DNA of 64,000 nucleotides from Citrobacter sp. R56 (GCF_016811995.1 NZ_CP069159.1:496001-560000); one strand, 5' to 3'; counted from the first letter of the stretch, positions 22,304-31,815 are shown. The notes: a model not told the origin generated them from the letters alone. Numbers and translations are program-made.

Positions 22304-23299
22304 TCACTGCCATTTACGGTGATATGCGCCAAGCGTTGTTTGCGTGCCTTCGGACATCGAACCGAGTGTTTCCATCCAGGCGCGTTGCGGGACAAAGTTT
22401 TGTGGGTCAGCTTTACAGCGATCGATCGCCTGGCGCCACACTTTCGCCACCTGGCTAACGTAGGCCGGGCTACGCTGACGGCCTTCGATTTTCACGGAGG
22501 CGATATTGGCGGCCAGCAGTTCCGGCAACAGCTCTAACGTGTTGAGACTGGTCGGTTCCTCCAGCGCATGATAGCGCTCGCCATCCACCAGATAACGGCC
22601 TTTGCACAGTGTTGGGTAACCGGCATTCTCACCGTCCTGATAGCGGTCAATCAGCACTTCATTCAGGCGGGATTCCAGGCCCTGCGGCGTTTGCTGCCAG
22701 CGTACAAATCGGGCAGGGGAACATGCGCCTACCGTGTTAGGCGACTCTCCTGTCAGATAAGAAGAGAGATAGCAACGACCTTCCGCCATGATGCACAGGC
22801 TGCCGAAAGCAAACACTTCCAGTGGTACAGGCGTTGAGCGCGCAAGCTGTTTGACCTGATGAATCGACAGTACGCGTGGGAGTACAACACGTGCGACGTC
22901 GAAATTACGATGATAAAAGTTCACCGCTTCCTCATTGGTCGCAGATGCCTGAACAGAGACATGGCGCTCAATATGGGGGTAACGTTCTGCGGCATACTCA
23001 AGCATGGCAAGATCAGCCAGAATCAGCGCATCCGCACCGAGTTGTGCCGCCATATCCACAGCACGCTGCCAGCGGGCGTAACCGTCCGGGTGTGCAAACG
23101 TGTTAATCGCGATGTGCAGCTTACGGCGATGTTGATGGACAAAACTCACCGCTTCCTGCAATTTTTTCTCGGTAAAGTTAAGGCCGGCGAAGTGGCGGGC
23201 GTTGGTGTCATCTTTCAGCCCGATATAAACGGCATCAGCGCCGTTCTCAATGGCCGCCTTAAGCGCCGGGAGATTTCCGGCAGGGCAGAGCAGCTCCAT
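22304..23299 (-). CDS. ubiU: UbiU, O2-independent ubiquinone hydroxylation subunit
   Basis: Partner of UbiV in anaerobic ubiquinone synthesis; 331-residue U32-family TIM-barrel protein beginning MELLCPAGN. Its iron-sulfur ligands are visible at Cys169, Cys176, Cys193 and Cys232, the positions known for E. coli UbiU. It is first in the ubiU-ubiV operon and divergent from ubiT, so all three genes share the control region 23300-23519. Older annotation called it a collagenase-like protease; no protease activity is implied here. Confidence 0.95.
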   Translation of the reverse strand: MELLCPAGNLPALKAAIENGADAVYIGLKDDTNARHFAGLNFTEKKLQEAVSFVHQHRRKLHIAINTFAHPDGYARWQRAVDMAAQLGADALILADLAMLEYAAERYPHIERHVSVQASATNEEAVNFYHRNFDVARVVLPRVLSIHQVKQLARSTPVPLEVFAFGSLCIMAEGRCYLSSYLTGESPNTVGACSPARFVRWQQTPQGLESRLNEVLIDRYQDGENAGYPTLCKGRYLVDGERYHALEEPTSLNTLELLPELLAANIASVKIEGRQRSPAYVSQVAKVWRQAIDRCKADPQNFVPQRAWMETLGSMSEGTQTTLGAYHRKWQ

Positions 23300-23519
23300 A
23301 ATTTATCCTGAAGGTTGCGCCGCCTGGGACGCATAATTGTTAACGAACAGGGATTTTAGTTAACCTTGCTGCGACAATTTTTGATTTAAGGCAGTTAAAG
23401 TCGTATTGGTAACACCAATAACGGGGTAGCAATTTCACACGTAATTGTTGATTTACGCCGCTACGTTGTTTATCTGATATGGCAAAATAGCAGGATTAAT
23501 GAAACAGGGAGTAAAGCTC
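23300..23519. promoter_or_regulatory. Divergent ubiUV / ubiT control region
   Basis: This 220-bp A/T-rich interval carries divergent promoters. Two TTGAT half-sites (TTGATTTAAGGCAG near 23379 and TTGATTTACG near 23449) resemble FNR half-sites, and FNR induction of ubiUVT is reported in E. coli. Neither is a full TTGAT-N4-ATCAA site. GTATTGGTAACACCAATAC is a small inverted repeat near 23405. Confidence 0.4.
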
Positions 23520-24044
23520 GTGTTGGAAAAACTGCGTTCACGCTTAGTACATGTTGGTCCTTCTCTGATGAGTGTACCGGTTAAACTGACGCCCTTTGCG
23601 TTAAAGCGCCAGGTTCTGGAACAGGTCCTGAGCTGGCAATTCCGCCAGGCGCTGGCAGATGGGGAGCTGGAGTTCCTCGAAGGCCGTTGGTTAAGTATTC
23701 ATGTTCGTGATATTGATCTCAGATGGTATACCTCTGTTGAGAATGGCAAACTTATCGTTAGCCAGAATGCCGAGGCCGACGTGAGTTTTAGTGCCGACGC
23801 CAGTGATTTGTTGATGATCGCGGCACGTAAACAGGATCCGGATACGCTTTTCTTTCAGCGCCGCCTGGTGATCGAAGGTGATACCGAGTTAGGGCTGTAT
23901 GTGAAAAACCTGATGGATGCAATCGAACTGGAGCAGATGCCAAAAGCGTTACGCGTTATGCTGATGCAACTGGCAGATTTTGTTGAGGCGGGCATGAAAC
24001 ACTCGCCGGAAACCAAACAGACATCGGTAGGTGAACCATGCTGA
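23520..24044 (+). CDS. ubiT: UbiT, SCP2-domain lipid carrier of anaerobic ubiquinone synthesis
   Basis: SCP2 (sterol carrier) domain protein that binds the polyprenyl ubiquinone precursor for the O2-independent pathway. With the GTG start at 23520 (behind GGGAGTAAAG) it has 174 residues and begins VLEKLRSR, aligned to E. coli MLDKLRSR. An in-frame ATG at 23499 is possible but overlaps the likely ribosome site. The SCP2 fold spans about 40-145 (DADVSFSADASDLLMIA and RRLVIEGDTELG visible). Its last 7 bases overlap yhbS. Confidence 0.93.
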   Translation: MLEKLRSRLVHVGPSLMSVPVKLTPFALKRQVLEQVLSWQFRQALADGELEFLEGRWLSIHVRDIDLRWYTSVENGKLIVSQNAEADVSFSADASDLLMIAARKQDPDTLFFQRRLVIEGDTELGLYVKNLMDAIELEQMPKALRVMLMQLADFVEAGMKHSPETKQTSVGEPC

Positions 24045-24541
24045 TTCGAGTAGAAATTCCCATTGATGCCCCTGGTATTGATGCCCTGTTACGCCGCTCG
24101 TTCGAAAGCGATGCGGAAGCGAAACTGGTCCATGACCTGCGTGAAGATGGTTTTCTGACGCTGGGCTTGGTTGCCACTGACGATGAAGGTCAGGTGATTG
24201 GTTACGTTGCATTCAGTCCTGTTGATGTGCAGGGCGAGGATCTGCAATGGGTAGGGATGGCGCCGTTGGCGGTGGATGAAAACTACCGTGGACAAGGGCT
24301 GGCCCGTCAACTGGTCTACGAAGGACTGGATTCGCTTAATGAGTTCGGCTATGCCGCCGTCGTTACATTAGGCGATGCGGCATTATACAGCCGTTTTGGC
24401 TTCGAACTGGCCGCGCATTACGATCTGCATTGCCGCTGGCCGGGAACAGAAAGCGCCTTCCAGGTGCACCGACTGGCAGAAGACGCGCTAAACGGCGTCA
24501 CCGGTCTGGTGGAATACCACGACCATTTCAATCGTTTTTAA
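24038..24541 (+). CDS. yhbS: GNAT-family N-acetyltransferase YhbS
   Basis: Predicted acetyl-CoA-dependent N-acetyltransferase of 167 residues. The GNAT motif A is visible as GLGLARQL-type sequence ([15 protein letters not shown], near residues 84-98), with the motif V strand WVGMAPLAV before it. The substrate cannot be read from the sequence. It starts inside the end of ubiT (7-bp overlap), so the two are co-transcribed. Its 3' end overlaps the convergent yhbQ by 14 bp. Confidence 0.92.
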   Translation: MLIRVEIPIDAPGIDALLRRSFESDAEAKLVHDLREDGFLTLGLVATDDEGQVIGYVAFSPVDVQGEDLQWVGMAPLAVDENYRGQGLARQLVYEGLDSLNEFGYAAVVTLGDAALYSRFGFELAAHYDLHCRWPGTESAFQVHRLAEDALNGVTGLVEYHDHFNRF

Positions 24542-24830
24542 GCGATGGGGTTTGCAGGCTGGCTAACAACGCCTCAAACCCTTCCCCTTTCGCCACCAGA
24601 CGCTCTTTCTGGGGCTTTGTCAGCTGCTTGACCCGATATTCCATGCGCAGAGCGAGAGAGCGATCGCCGACGGGTGCCGCAAAAGCCAGCGTTAATTCCC
24701 CTTTCCCCCGTAACGCTTTCGCCCCTTTTCCACTTTGATGCTGTCGGTAACGGCGATCCACATCGGTGGTGATCCCGGTGTAGAGAGCGTTGTCTGCGGT
24801 GCGGATGAGATAAAGATACCAGGGTGTCAT
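24528..24830 (-). CDS. yhbQ: GIY-YIG nuclease-fold protein YhbQ
   Basis: A 100-residue single-domain GIY-YIG protein of the UPF0213 family. The motif appears as WYLYLIRT...[23 protein letters not shown]. Relatives show weak DNA endonuclease activity, but the cellular role is unclear. It is convergent with yhbS with a 14-bp 3' overlap, and divergent from yhbP. Confidence 0.92.
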   Translation of the reverse strand: MTPWYLYLIRTADNALYTGITTDVDRRYRQHQSGKGAKALRGKGELTLAFAAPVGDRSLALRMEYRVKQLTKPQKERLVAKGEGFEALLASLQTPSLKND

Positions 24831-24880
24831 TGAATGATCATATGTTAATGTTCAGGCGCTCAGTATAAGAGAGAACAGAG

Positions 24881-25321
24881 ATGGAAACACTGACTGCTAT
24901 ATCGCGCTGGTTGGCGAAACAACACGTTGTGACCTGGTGTGTACACCATGACGGCGAACTGTGGTGCGCCAATGCCTTTTACCTGTTTGATGCTCAGAAA
25001 ATGGCATTTTATGTGCTGACGGAAGAGAAAACCCGCCACGCCCGGATGTCCGGACCACAAGCGCCCGTCGCCGGGACGGTGAATGGTCAGCCTAAAACCG
25101 TCGCCCTGATCCGCGGCGTACAGTTTAAAGGGGAAATCCGGCGTCTTGACGGTGAGGAAAGTGACTCCGCGCGCAGGCTCTACAACCGCCGCTTCCCCGT
25201 AGCCAGAGTACTGCCTGCACCGGTTTGGGAAATTCGCCTGGATGAAATCAAGTTCACTGACAACACAATGGGTTTTGGCAAAAAAATGCACTGGTTACGT
25301 GAGCAAGCCGGTGTTCTATAG
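24881..25321 (+). CDS. yhbP: YhbP, UPF0306 family (pyridoxamine-phosphate-oxidase-like fold)
   Basis: A 146-residue conserved protein. The hydrophobic strands [17 protein letters not shown] and [15 protein letters not shown] fit the split-barrel flavin-binding fold typical of this family. No catalytic assignment is possible. It is followed 37 bp later by yraR. In E. coli yhbO lies between these two genes, and here it is absent. Confidence 0.88.
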   Translation: METLTAISRWLAKQHVVTWCVHHDGELWCANAFYLFDAQKMAFYVLTEEKTRHARMSGPQAPVAGTVNGQPKTVALIRGVQFKGEIRRLDGEESDSARRLYNRRFPVARVLPAPVWEIRLDEIKFTDNTMGFGKKMHWLREQAGVL

Positions 25322-25358
25322 TTAGAAGGCGTATTGATGCCAGAAACCAGGAGATGCG

Positions 25359-25994
25359 ATGAGCCAGGTGTTAATCACGGGAGCGACAGGGCTGGTGGGC
25401 GGCCATCTACTGCGAATGTTGCTGAACGAACCGAAGATCCATTCAATCGCCGCGCCTACACGTCGTCCTCTCCCGGATACGCCAGGTATCTATAACCCGC
25501 ACGATCCCCAACTCACCGATGCGCTGGCACAGGTCACCGATCCGATTGATATCGTCTTTTGCTGTCTGGGAACGACCCGGCGCGAGGCGGGAAGTAAAGA
25601 AGCGTTTATTCATGCGGACTATACGCTGGTGGTGGACACTGCTCTGACGGGGAAGCGTCTGGGGGCGCAACATATGTTGGTGGTGAGCGCGATAGGGGCC
25701 AATGCCCATTCGCCTTTTTTCTACAATCGGGTAAAAGGCGAGATGGAAGAGGCGCTGATGGCGCAAAACTGGCCAAGATTGACCATTGTGCGTCCGTCCA
25801 TGCTGCTCGGCGAGAGATCAAAGCAACGCATGAATGAAACGATCTTTGCGCCGTTGTTTCGGCTGCTGCCAGGGAACTGGAAATCGATTGAAGCGCGTGA
25901 TGTGGCAAGCGTGATGCTGGCACAAGCCCTGTCACCGGACCAACAAGGGGTGACTATTCTGAGCTCTTCACAGCTTCGTGAAAGAGCGGCGTGA
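25359..25994 (+). CDS. yraR: YraR, NAD(P)-binding oxidoreductase-like protein
   Basis: A 211-residue atypical short-chain dehydrogenase/epimerase-fold protein. The N-terminal Rossmann motif [11 protein letters not shown] (residues 8-18) is clear, and [12 protein letters not shown] supplies the Tyr-x3-Lys pair (residues 122-126). Substrate unknown. It follows yhbP closely and converges on dolP. The neighbouring E. coli gene yraQ (permease) is missing here. Confidence 0.88.
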   Translation: MSQVLITGATGLVGGHLLRMLLNEPKIHSIAAPTRRPLPDTPGIYNPHDPQLTDALAQVTDPIDIVFCCLGTTRREAGSKEAFIHADYTLVVDTALTGKRLGAQHMLVVSAIGANAHSPFFYNRVKGEMEEALMAQNWPRLTIVRPSMLLGERSKQRMNETIFAPLFRLLPGNWKSIEARDVASVMLAQALSPDQQGVTILSSSQLRERAA

Positions 25995-26008
25995 AGGTGT
26001 CGTAAACA

Positions 26009-26032
26009 TGCCCGGTGAAGCGTCACCGGGCA
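26009..26032. terminator. Symmetrical hairpin between convergent yraR and dolP
   Basis: TGCCCGGTGA-AGCG-TCACCGGGCA, a perfect 10-bp stem that can act on both strands. It lacks a strong T tract, so it may work as a REP-like 3' stabiliser. Confidence 0.6.
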
Positions 26033-26043
26033 ATGGATGATGG

Positions 26044-26619
26044 CTACTTAATAAAAGTAAAGGCGGTAGTGACGCGTTTCACACCGCTGACGCGACTGGC
26101 CATATCCGCCGCTGCTTTCGCTTCACGGTCGGTCACCAGACCCATCAGGAAGACTTCTCCATTTTCGGTGGTCACTTTCACGTTAGACGATTTTACCTGG
26201 TCGCTGGTGAGCAACTGGGAGCGTACTTTGGTCGTAATCCAGGTGTCGTTAGAAGCTTCACTCAGGCTAATCGGCTGGCCCTGGCGGACCTCGTTAAACA
26301 CCTCAGTCGTTCCTTCCACACCCATCGCAATTTGTTTTGCTCGTGAGGAAAGCTCAGCATTCGGCGTCTGGCCGACGAGCAGAACTTTACCCTGATACGC
26401 TGTTACGTTGATGCGTGCTTCTTTCTTGATTTGTGCGTCTTTAGACAGCGCACTGCTCACGCGTAACTCCAGGGTACTGTCGTCTACTTGGGTCCCTACG
26501 CTACGTGGGTCAGTGACGGCTTTTGTGCCAACGGCTGCAGTACCGACAACGGCAGCAGCGACGCAACCTTGCAACAGCAACGCAGAAATAAGGACTGCGA
26601 GCGGCGAAAGTGCCTTCAT
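26044..26619 (-). CDS. dolP: DolP (YraP), outer-membrane lipoprotein with two BON domains
   Basis: Division- and outer-membrane-localised lipoprotein that supports envelope integrity and BAM function; in E. coli it binds anionic phospholipid. It has 191 residues. The signal peptide has lipobox LLQGC with Cys19. Two BON domains follow (about 47-115, LRVSSALSKDAQI..; and 125-190, VRSQLLTSDQVKSSNVKV..). It is downstream of diaA (9 bp). E. coli expresses the gene from a sigma-E promoter; I did not identify that site here. Confidence 0.96.
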   Translation of the reverse strand: MKALSPLAVLISALLLQGCVAAAVVGTAAVGTKAVTDPRSVGTQVDDSTLELRVSSALSKDAQIKKEARINVTAYQGKVLLVGQTPNAELSSRAKQIAMGVEGTTEVFNEVRQGQPISLSEASNDTWITTKVRSQLLTSDQVKSSNVKVTTENGEVFLMGLVTDREAKAAADMASRVSGVKRVTTAFTFIK

Positions 26620-26628
26620 GTGTACTCC

Positions 26629-27219
26629 TTAATCATCCTGGTGAGGGAAAAGCGTGTTATCGATCAGATCGCACAAGCAGTTTACCGTCAGCATATGCAT
26701 TTCCTGAATGCGCGCGCTATGGTGTGAAGGGATACGAATCTCAACATCCTGCGGCCCTAACAATCCGGCCAGTTCGCCCCCGTCATAACCGGTTAGCGCC
26801 ACAATAGTCATGTCACGAGTGACGGCAGCTTCTACGGCTTTTACGATATCGCGGCTATTGCCACGCGTTGAAATTGCCAACAGGACATCTCCCGCGTGTC
26901 CCAGCGCGCGGACCTGTTTGGCATAGATTTCATCATGCAGACGATCGTTAGCAATCGCTGTTAAGACCACATTATCGGTATTAAGTGCAATGGCAGGTAA
27001 ACTGGGCCGTTCTGTTTCAAAACGGTTGATCATGTTGGCAGCAAAATGCTGTGCGTTGGCAGCGGAGGTACCATTACCACAACAGAGAATTTTGTTGCCA
27101 TTGAGCAGGGAGTGAACCAGCGTCATGGCGGCACGGGAGATAGCATCCGGGAGCGCTTCTGCCGCAGCAATTTGAGTTTGAATGCTTTCTGTAAAGCAAA
27201 CTTTGATTCTTTCTAGCAC
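26629..27219 (-). CDS. diaA: DiaA, DnaA initiator-associating protein
   Basis: SIS-domain protein that binds DnaA as a tetramer and promotes its ordered loading at oriC. It has 196 residues, identical in length to E. coli, with the SIS signature region [21 protein letters not shown] (about 51-71) and [12 protein letters not shown]. It resembles GmhA phosphoheptose isomerases but sits in the conserved lpoA-yraN-diaA-dolP order, which decides the call. Confidence 0.96.
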   Translation of the reverse strand: MLERIKVCFTESIQTQIAAAEALPDAISRAAMTLVHSLLNGNKILCCGNGTSAANAQHFAANMINRFETERPSLPAIALNTDNVVLTAIANDRLHDEIYAKQVRALGHAGDVLLAISTRGNSRDIVKAVEAAVTRDMTIVALTGYDGGELAGLLGPQDVEIRIPSHHSARIQEMHMLTVNCLCDLIDNTLFPHQDD

Positions 27220-27239
27220 GCTAATCCTTAAATCTTCAA

Positions 27240-27635
27240 TTACGAGCGATCGTTAAACGCATCCTGAATCCACTCAACGTCGTTTCCGGTGAAGGCTAAC
27301 ACATCGAACCGGCAATCCACAGTATCAAAACTTCCGTTATGGCGCGCGAGCCACACGCGGGCGGTCTGTAATAATTTGTGTTGTTTGCTCCGGGTCACAC
27401 TGGCTGCCGCTCCACCGAACAAGGCGGAGCGGCGGTATCGGACTTCAACAAAAACCGTGGTATTGCCTTCACGCATGATCAGATCGATTTCGCCACCGCG
27501 CTCATGCACGTTGGCGGCAATAAAATGCAGTCCTTTGCGCTCCAGCCATCGACGCGCGGCAGCTTCCCACGCGTCTCCGGTCTGTTTATGCGTTAACTGG
27601 CGGGAACAACCTGTCCTTGTTGGTATTTGAGCCAT
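27240..27635 (-). CDS. yraN: YraN, UPF0102 nuclease-fold protein
   Basis: A 131-residue protein of the UPF0102 family with an endonuclease-like core: [12 protein letters not shown], then [24 protein letters not shown] (about 46-69), the D..ExK-type arrangement. No function is established. Its first 43 bases overlap the end of lpoA in another frame, an arrangement also known in E. coli. diaA follows by 20 bp. Confidence 0.93.
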   Translation of the reverse strand: MAQIPTRTGCSRQLTHKQTGDAWEAAARRWLERKGLHFIAANVHERGGEIDLIMREGNTTVFVEVRYRRSALFGGAAASVTRSKQHKLLQTARVWLARHNGSFDTVDCRFDVLAFTGNDVEWIQDAFNDRS

Positions 27636-29647
27636 GATAACTTCCTGTTAATCACACAATCCGGCGTGGCAGTTAATGTGCCGGTATTTCCGTTAAGCTC
27701 AAAACCTTGCATCTGGCGCATTTGCGAGAAATGGTTGGCCAGAGACCAGGCGTCAACGCCCATGGCATACATACGGGCGAGAGAGTAGTCATTACCCACA
27801 GCGCTGAGTGCTTGCTGCATCAACGGGGCATTATTGCCCGCCAGCATGGGGATTTCACTGTATTGCAGACCTTCCATTTCCAGACGGAAGTCTGGGCCTG
27901 CGGTCCCTTGTGCGCTGCGTGAACTGGCGTACAGCGTCGCACCGCTCTGGCTACCGTTACGCATGGCGATCATCGGCTTAATAAAGGCGATTTCTTCTGG
28001 CGTTGCCAGAATATAGACCGCATCCACTCGACCACCGCTGCCTGTGATTTGCGCGTCTGTCGGCGGGGCTGGAATCGTTAGATCGCCAATTGTAACGCCA
28101 GGTTGCGACGTAGTGCTGGTGGTGACAGGGCTTCCGCTCAGCGCGATACCTGCACCACCGTTGACGCCCATTCGCAGCTCAGCGGTTGAGCCAAACTTCT
28201 GCTGCAACACGGTACCGCCGCCCAATTTCTGCCACTCCTGAGCAAACGCGTTTGTCACGCGATCGCCCAGCCCACTACGCGGAACCAGCAACAGGGGCGC
28301 TTGTTTCCCCTGCTCACGGATGTGGCGCGCCGCATCGCGAGCTTCATCTTCCGGCGAGAGGGCAAAGTAACAAATATTGGCGTGGTTCTGTACCGCTTCT
28401 GGCTGATTCAGCGCCAGCACATTCAGCGGAGTGTTGCTCTTCATCAGCTCTTCGACGTTATTTTTCAACAGCGGACCGACAACAATGCTGGCGCCATCTT
28501 GCTGAACCTGGGCCAGAACCTGGCTCAGTGGTTGGGAATTGGTGTCATAGACTTTCAGTTCCGCCGAAGGGTTCGCTGGGGCGCTTGCCGTTACCGGTTG
28601 AGCAGGTGCGGCTTGCACCGCGCTAACCGGTGCGTCGGGTTGCGTCTGCTGATCGTTCGTCAGGTCGCTGACGGAGGCCTGAGAAGGGCTGGCAACGCCG
28701 TCGGTGACTTGCGGTTGACTCTCTGCTACGACAGGTTCCGCTGCGGGGGCGGGTACTGCTGCCGGTTGTGAGGCTACCGGCTGAGTCCCCATATTTTTTG
28801 CCGCTTCAAAGCCTTTCTGGATAGTGCGACCAAAGACGGCAGCCTGGCCATTCAACGGCAGCAGAAGGGCGATTTTACTGGTGGAGGCGGGTTTGAAGCT
28901 CTGAACATTCGTCAGCTGCGTTGGCAACATTTTCGCCCCCGGGTTTTGCGGGTAGCGTTTTTGCCAGTCAACAATGCCAGCCTTCATCATGTTCGGATCG
29001 TTACGGTTATCAAACCAGACACGCTGCAGATCCAGCCATCCTTGCAGGACATTTTCATCCGCGTTGATGACCAGCGCCTGAGCTTGCTCCTGCGTCATGG
29101 ACGAAAGCGCCTGCCAGGTAGCATCGATATTCTTCTGCTTGTCTTTAGCGGCCAGCAACGGCTCCTGAGCGATTAAGGCTCGCAGCAAAGAGAGGGAAGG
29201 CTGTCCCTGGCTGGCATCAATTTGCGCCTGCCAGTAACGCGCCTGTTGATTTTGATCGAAATCAGCAGGGGTCAGCTTATCCAGCAACGCCTGCGCGCCA
29301 GCCACATCTTTTTGCGCCAGCTTGATTTCCACCGCCAGCAGAGACTGTTCACGGCGTTGGCTATCGTTCAGATTTTGCGGCAACTGGTTAAACAATTCGA
29401 CCGCCTGCTGACTTTTACCTTCCTTCAGCAGTGCACGAATGGCGAGTAATTGCCAGTTGGTCTTGCTATCATCTGAACTTTGCTGCATCTGTTGCAGATA
29501 AAAACCGGAATCAGCCTGTGCAGTGCCCTGCATATGGGCTGCACTCTGATCGGGCGCCTGGGTGCCACAACCGGCGAACATCAAGGCTGCCAGGATAACG
29601 GGCAGACAGCGCGCGGCTTTCAAACGACAAAATGTTGAGGGTACCAT
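27593..29647 (-). CDS. lpoA: LpoA, outer-membrane activator of PBP1a
   Basis: Outer-membrane lipoprotein that spans the periplasm and stimulates the peptidoglycan synthase PBP1a (MrcA). ATG 29647 gives 684 residues and the family start MVPSTFCRL. The lipobox FAGC places the acylated Cys at 27. A TPR-like N-terminal domain (about 30-255), a low-complexity Ala/Pro/Gln/Val linker (about 295-375) and a periplasmic-binding-protein-like C-terminal domain follow. An in-frame start at 29710 would add 21 residues before the signal peptide. It is divergent from rsmI with a 62-bp shared promoter region. Confidence 0.97.
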   Translation of the reverse strand: MVPSTFCRLKAARCLPVILAALMFAGCGTQAPDQSAAHMQGTAQADSGFYLQQMQQSSDDSKTNWQLLAIRALLKEGKSQQAVELFNQLPQNLNDSQRREQSLLAVEIKLAQKDVAGAQALLDKLTPADFDQNQQARYWQAQIDASQGQPSLSLLRALIAQEPLLAAKDKQKNIDATWQALSSMTQEQAQALVINADENVLQGWLDLQRVWFDNRNDPNMMKAGIVDWQKRYPQNPGAKMLPTQLTNVQSFKPASTSKIALLLPLNGQAAVFGRTIQKGFEAAKNMGTQPVASQPAAVPAPAAEPVVAESQPQVTDGVASPSQASVSDLTNDQQTQPDAPVSAVQAAPAQPVTASAPANPSAELKVYDTNSQPLSQVLAQVQQDGASIVVGPLLKNNVEELMKSNTPLNVLALNQPEAVQNHANICYFALSPEDEARDAARHIREQGKQAPLLLVPRSGLGDRVTNAFAQEWQKLGGGTVLQQKFGSTAELRMGVNGGAGIALSGSPVTTSTTSQPGVTIGDLTIPAPPTDAQITGSGGRVDAVYILATPEEIAFIKPMIAMRNGSQSGATLYASSRSAQGTAGPDFRLEMEGLQYSEIPMLAGNNAPLMQQALSAVGNDYSLARMYAMGVDAWSLANHFSQMRQMQGFELNGNTGTLTATPDCVINRKLSWLKYQQGQVVPAS

Positions 29648-29709
29648 ACTGTATCCAGTGATATTTTTTACGCAATGCTCAATATTAAATCGGCAATACG
29701 GACGACACA

Positions 29710-30573
29710 ATGAAACAACACGAATCGGCGGATAATTCTCAAGGCCAGCTCTTTATTGTACCTACTCCTATCGGGAATTTGGCTGATATTACCCAACGAG
29801 CGCTCGAAGTTTTGCAAGCCGTTGATTTAATTGCTGCTGAAGATACTCGCCACACGGGTTTATTGTTACAACACTTTGCGATTAACGCTCGCCTGTTTGC
29901 GCTGCATGACCATAACGAGCAGCAAAAGGCCGAAACGCTGGTGGCGAAACTCAAAGAAGGGCAGAACATTGCGCTGGTTTCCGATGCGGGAACGCCGCTC
30001 ATCAACGATCCTGGCTACCACCTGGTGCGTACCTGCCGCGAAGCAGGGATCCGCGTGGTGCCTTTACCGGGGCCGTGTGCCGCGATTGCGGCCTTAAGTG
30101 CGGCCGGACTGCCGTCGGACCGTTTTTGCTACGAAGGATTTCTGCCGGCAAAATCCAAAGGGCGTCGCGATGCGATGAAAGCTATCGAAGCAGAACCGCG
30201 TACGCTGATTTTCTATGAATCCACCCACCGTTTATTGGACAGCCTGGAAGATATGGTCACCGTGTGGGGGGAGTCCCGCTATGTGGTACTGGCCCGTGAG
30301 CTGACAAAAACCTGGGAAACGATTCACGGCGCGCCGGTGGGTGAGCTGCTTGCGTGGGTTAAAGAGGACGAAAACCGCCGCAAAGGTGAGATGGTACTGA
30401 TTGTCGAAGGGCATAAGGCGCAGGACGACGATCTTCCCGCCGATGCGCTACGCACGCTGGCATTATTACAGGCAGAACTGCCGCTGAAAAAGGCCGCCGC
30501 GTTGGCCGCCGAAATTCACGGCGTGAAAAAAAATGCGCTGTATAAGTATGCGCTGGAGCAGCAGGGAGAATAA
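29710..30573 (+). CDS. rsmI: 16S rRNA 2'-O-ribose C1402 methyltransferase RsmI
   Basis: SAM-dependent enzyme that methylates the ribose of C1402 in the 16S decoding centre. It has 287 residues of the tetrapyrrole-methylase (SpoU-unrelated) family: N-terminal [37 protein letters not shown] and PLPGPCA. The neighbour Fic gene begins 2 bp after its stop with no terminator, so rsmI probably drives the Fic gene. Confidence 0.97.
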   Translation: MKQHESADNSQGQLFIVPTPIGNLADITQRALEVLQAVDLIAAEDTRHTGLLLQHFAINARLFALHDHNEQQKAETLVAKLKEGQNIALVSDAGTPLINDPGYHLVRTCREAGIRVVPLPGPCAAIAALSAAGLPSDRFCYEGFLPAKSKGRRDAMKAIEAEPRTLIFYESTHRLLDSLEDMVTVWGESRYVVLARELTKTWETIHGAPVGELLAWVKEDENRRKGEMVLIVEGHKAQDDDLPADALRTLALLQAELPLKKAAALAAEIHGVKKNALYKYALEQQGE

Positions 30574-30575
30574 GA

Positions 30576-31589
30576 GTGGGTGGATATCAGCCTCCTTTCG
30601 TTGTTACCCCATTGATACTCAATCAAGTGATTGAGATTGGTGAGCTTATGGGACACTGGGCGGCGATGGCGGGTAGAACATCCCCTCTTTTACGCAAAGA
30701 GAATCGCATTCGTACAATTCAAGCTTCTTTGGCGATTGAACATAATTCGTTGACGACAGAGCAGGTTACCGCTCTGATGGAAGGTAAGCGAATTCTGGCG
30801 CCGGCTAAAGATATACAGGAAGTCAGAAATGCCATTCTGGCCTATGAAAAAATGTCGGAGTGGAAAAGTGAACGGCTATCCGATCTCCTACTTGCCCACC
30901 GGGTCCTGATGCTAGGGCTGGTCGATAACCCCGGCCAATTGCGTTCCGGGAATGTCGGTGTCTACAGGGAAAATCATCTTATTCATATGGCCCCTCCTGC
31001 CTCACAAGTTCCGCGTTTGGTTAATGACTTGCTGGGTTGGTTAAAAACGACAGAACACCACCCGCTTATTGCAGGGGCTGTTTTCCACTATGAATTTGAA
31101 TTTATTCATCCTTTTGCTGATGGTAATGGGCGAATGGGGCGGTTGTGGCAAACATTAATTCTCCGTGAGTGGCGTACCGAATTGGCATGGCTGCCGGTAG
31201 AAACACTGATTCATTACCAGCAGGATCGGTATTATCAGGTGTTAGGGCAGTGCGATCGGCAAAGTAGTTGTACGCCATTTATAGAATTTATTTTGGGCAA
31301 TATCATCTACGCTTTGAAAGAAGGATTAGGGCAAGCTCCGACGATGTCGGAAGAAATGTCGGAAGAAATGTCGGAAGAAATGTCGGAAGAAATGCCGTTT
31401 GAGTTGGTGGAAATAGAAAGACGCATTCTACAGCTCTTATCGACTCAGCCTAAGTTAACCGCTAAAAATATTGCTGATGGATGCGAAATCTCATCCCGAA
31501 CCGTTGAACGATATCTGAAAGCGTTGCAGCAAAAAGGAAAGTTGCAACGCGTTGGCGCGAAGAAAGGCGGGACGTGGCGAGTGTGCTGA
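30576..31589 (+). CDS. Fic-domain AMPylase-like protein with C-terminal winged helix
   Basis: Fic proteins transfer AMP or other phosphoryl groups to protein hydroxyls. This 337-residue example has the complete core HPFADGNGRMGR (residues 178-189; catalytic His178 and the phosphate-binding GNGR). An N-terminal candidate inhibitory-helix motif SLAIEHN (51-57) has Glu55 present, but His replaces the usual Gly/Asn after it. A winged-helix DNA-binding-like domain is at about 277-337 (LTAKNIADGCEISSRTVERYL). Between them lie four MSEE repeats (257-272). The start is GTG behind GGGAGAA, 2 bp after rsmI. No separate antitoxin gene is adjacent. E. coli K-12 lacks a gene here, and the A/T-richer codons suggest acquisition. 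Target unknown. Confidence 0.9.
   Translation: MGGYQPPFVVTPLILNQVIEIGELMGHWAAMAGRTSPLLRKENRIRTIQASLAIEHNSLTTEQVTALMEGKRILAPAKDIQEVRNAILAYEKMSEWKSERLSDLLLAHRVLMLGLVDNPGQLRSGNVGVYRENHLIHMAPPASQVPRLVNDLLGWLKTTEHHPLIAGAVFHYEFEFIHPFADGNGRMGRLWQTLILREWRTELAWLPVETLIHYQQDRYYQVLGQCDRQSSCTPFIEFILGNIIYALKEGLGQAPTMSEEMSEEMSEEMSEEMPFELVEIERRILQLLSTQPKLTAKNIADGCEISSRTVERYLKALQQKGKLQRVGAKKGGTWRVC
31344..31391 (+). repeat. Four exact 12-bp tandem repeats in the Fic gene
   Basis: ATGTCGGAAGAA repeated four times with no mismatches, encoding MSEE x4 in the linker between the Fic and winged-helix domains. Because the unit is a multiple of three, copy-number change would alter linker length, not frame. Confidence 0.97.
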
Positions 31590-31774
31590 AAGCTATCGGT
31601 CTGAATAACGCAAGCCTTCCAGTAAGCATGTCGTATTGTCATGCAGCCACAAAAACGAGGCCGGAATGGCCGCCGTCACGGCAGTGGTCAAGTATTTTTC
31701 ACCGCTATAGCCTGAAGTGTATTTTGCAGTTGGTTTCGTTTCACGGTGAGTTTTGGTTTTCGTTTTTTAAGATA

Positions 31775-31806
31775 AACAGTACTGCCCCAAAAGGGACAGT
31801 ACTGTT
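31775..31806. repeat. Inverted repeat between convergent Fic and MalY-like genes
   Basis: AACAGTACTG at 31775-31784 and CAGTACTGTT at 31797-31806 are perfect 10-bp arms, with an inner CCC/GGG. They lie 9 bp from the MalY-like stop. No strong T tract follows on either strand, so a terminator role is only possible. The rest of 31590-31774 shows no gene. Confidence 0.6.
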
Positions 31807-31815
31807 GTTCGAGGA

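Noticed and set aside
31344..31391. Phase-variable on/off switch in the Fic gene
   Set aside because: The repeat unit is 12 bp, so slippage keeps the frame; only linker length could vary.
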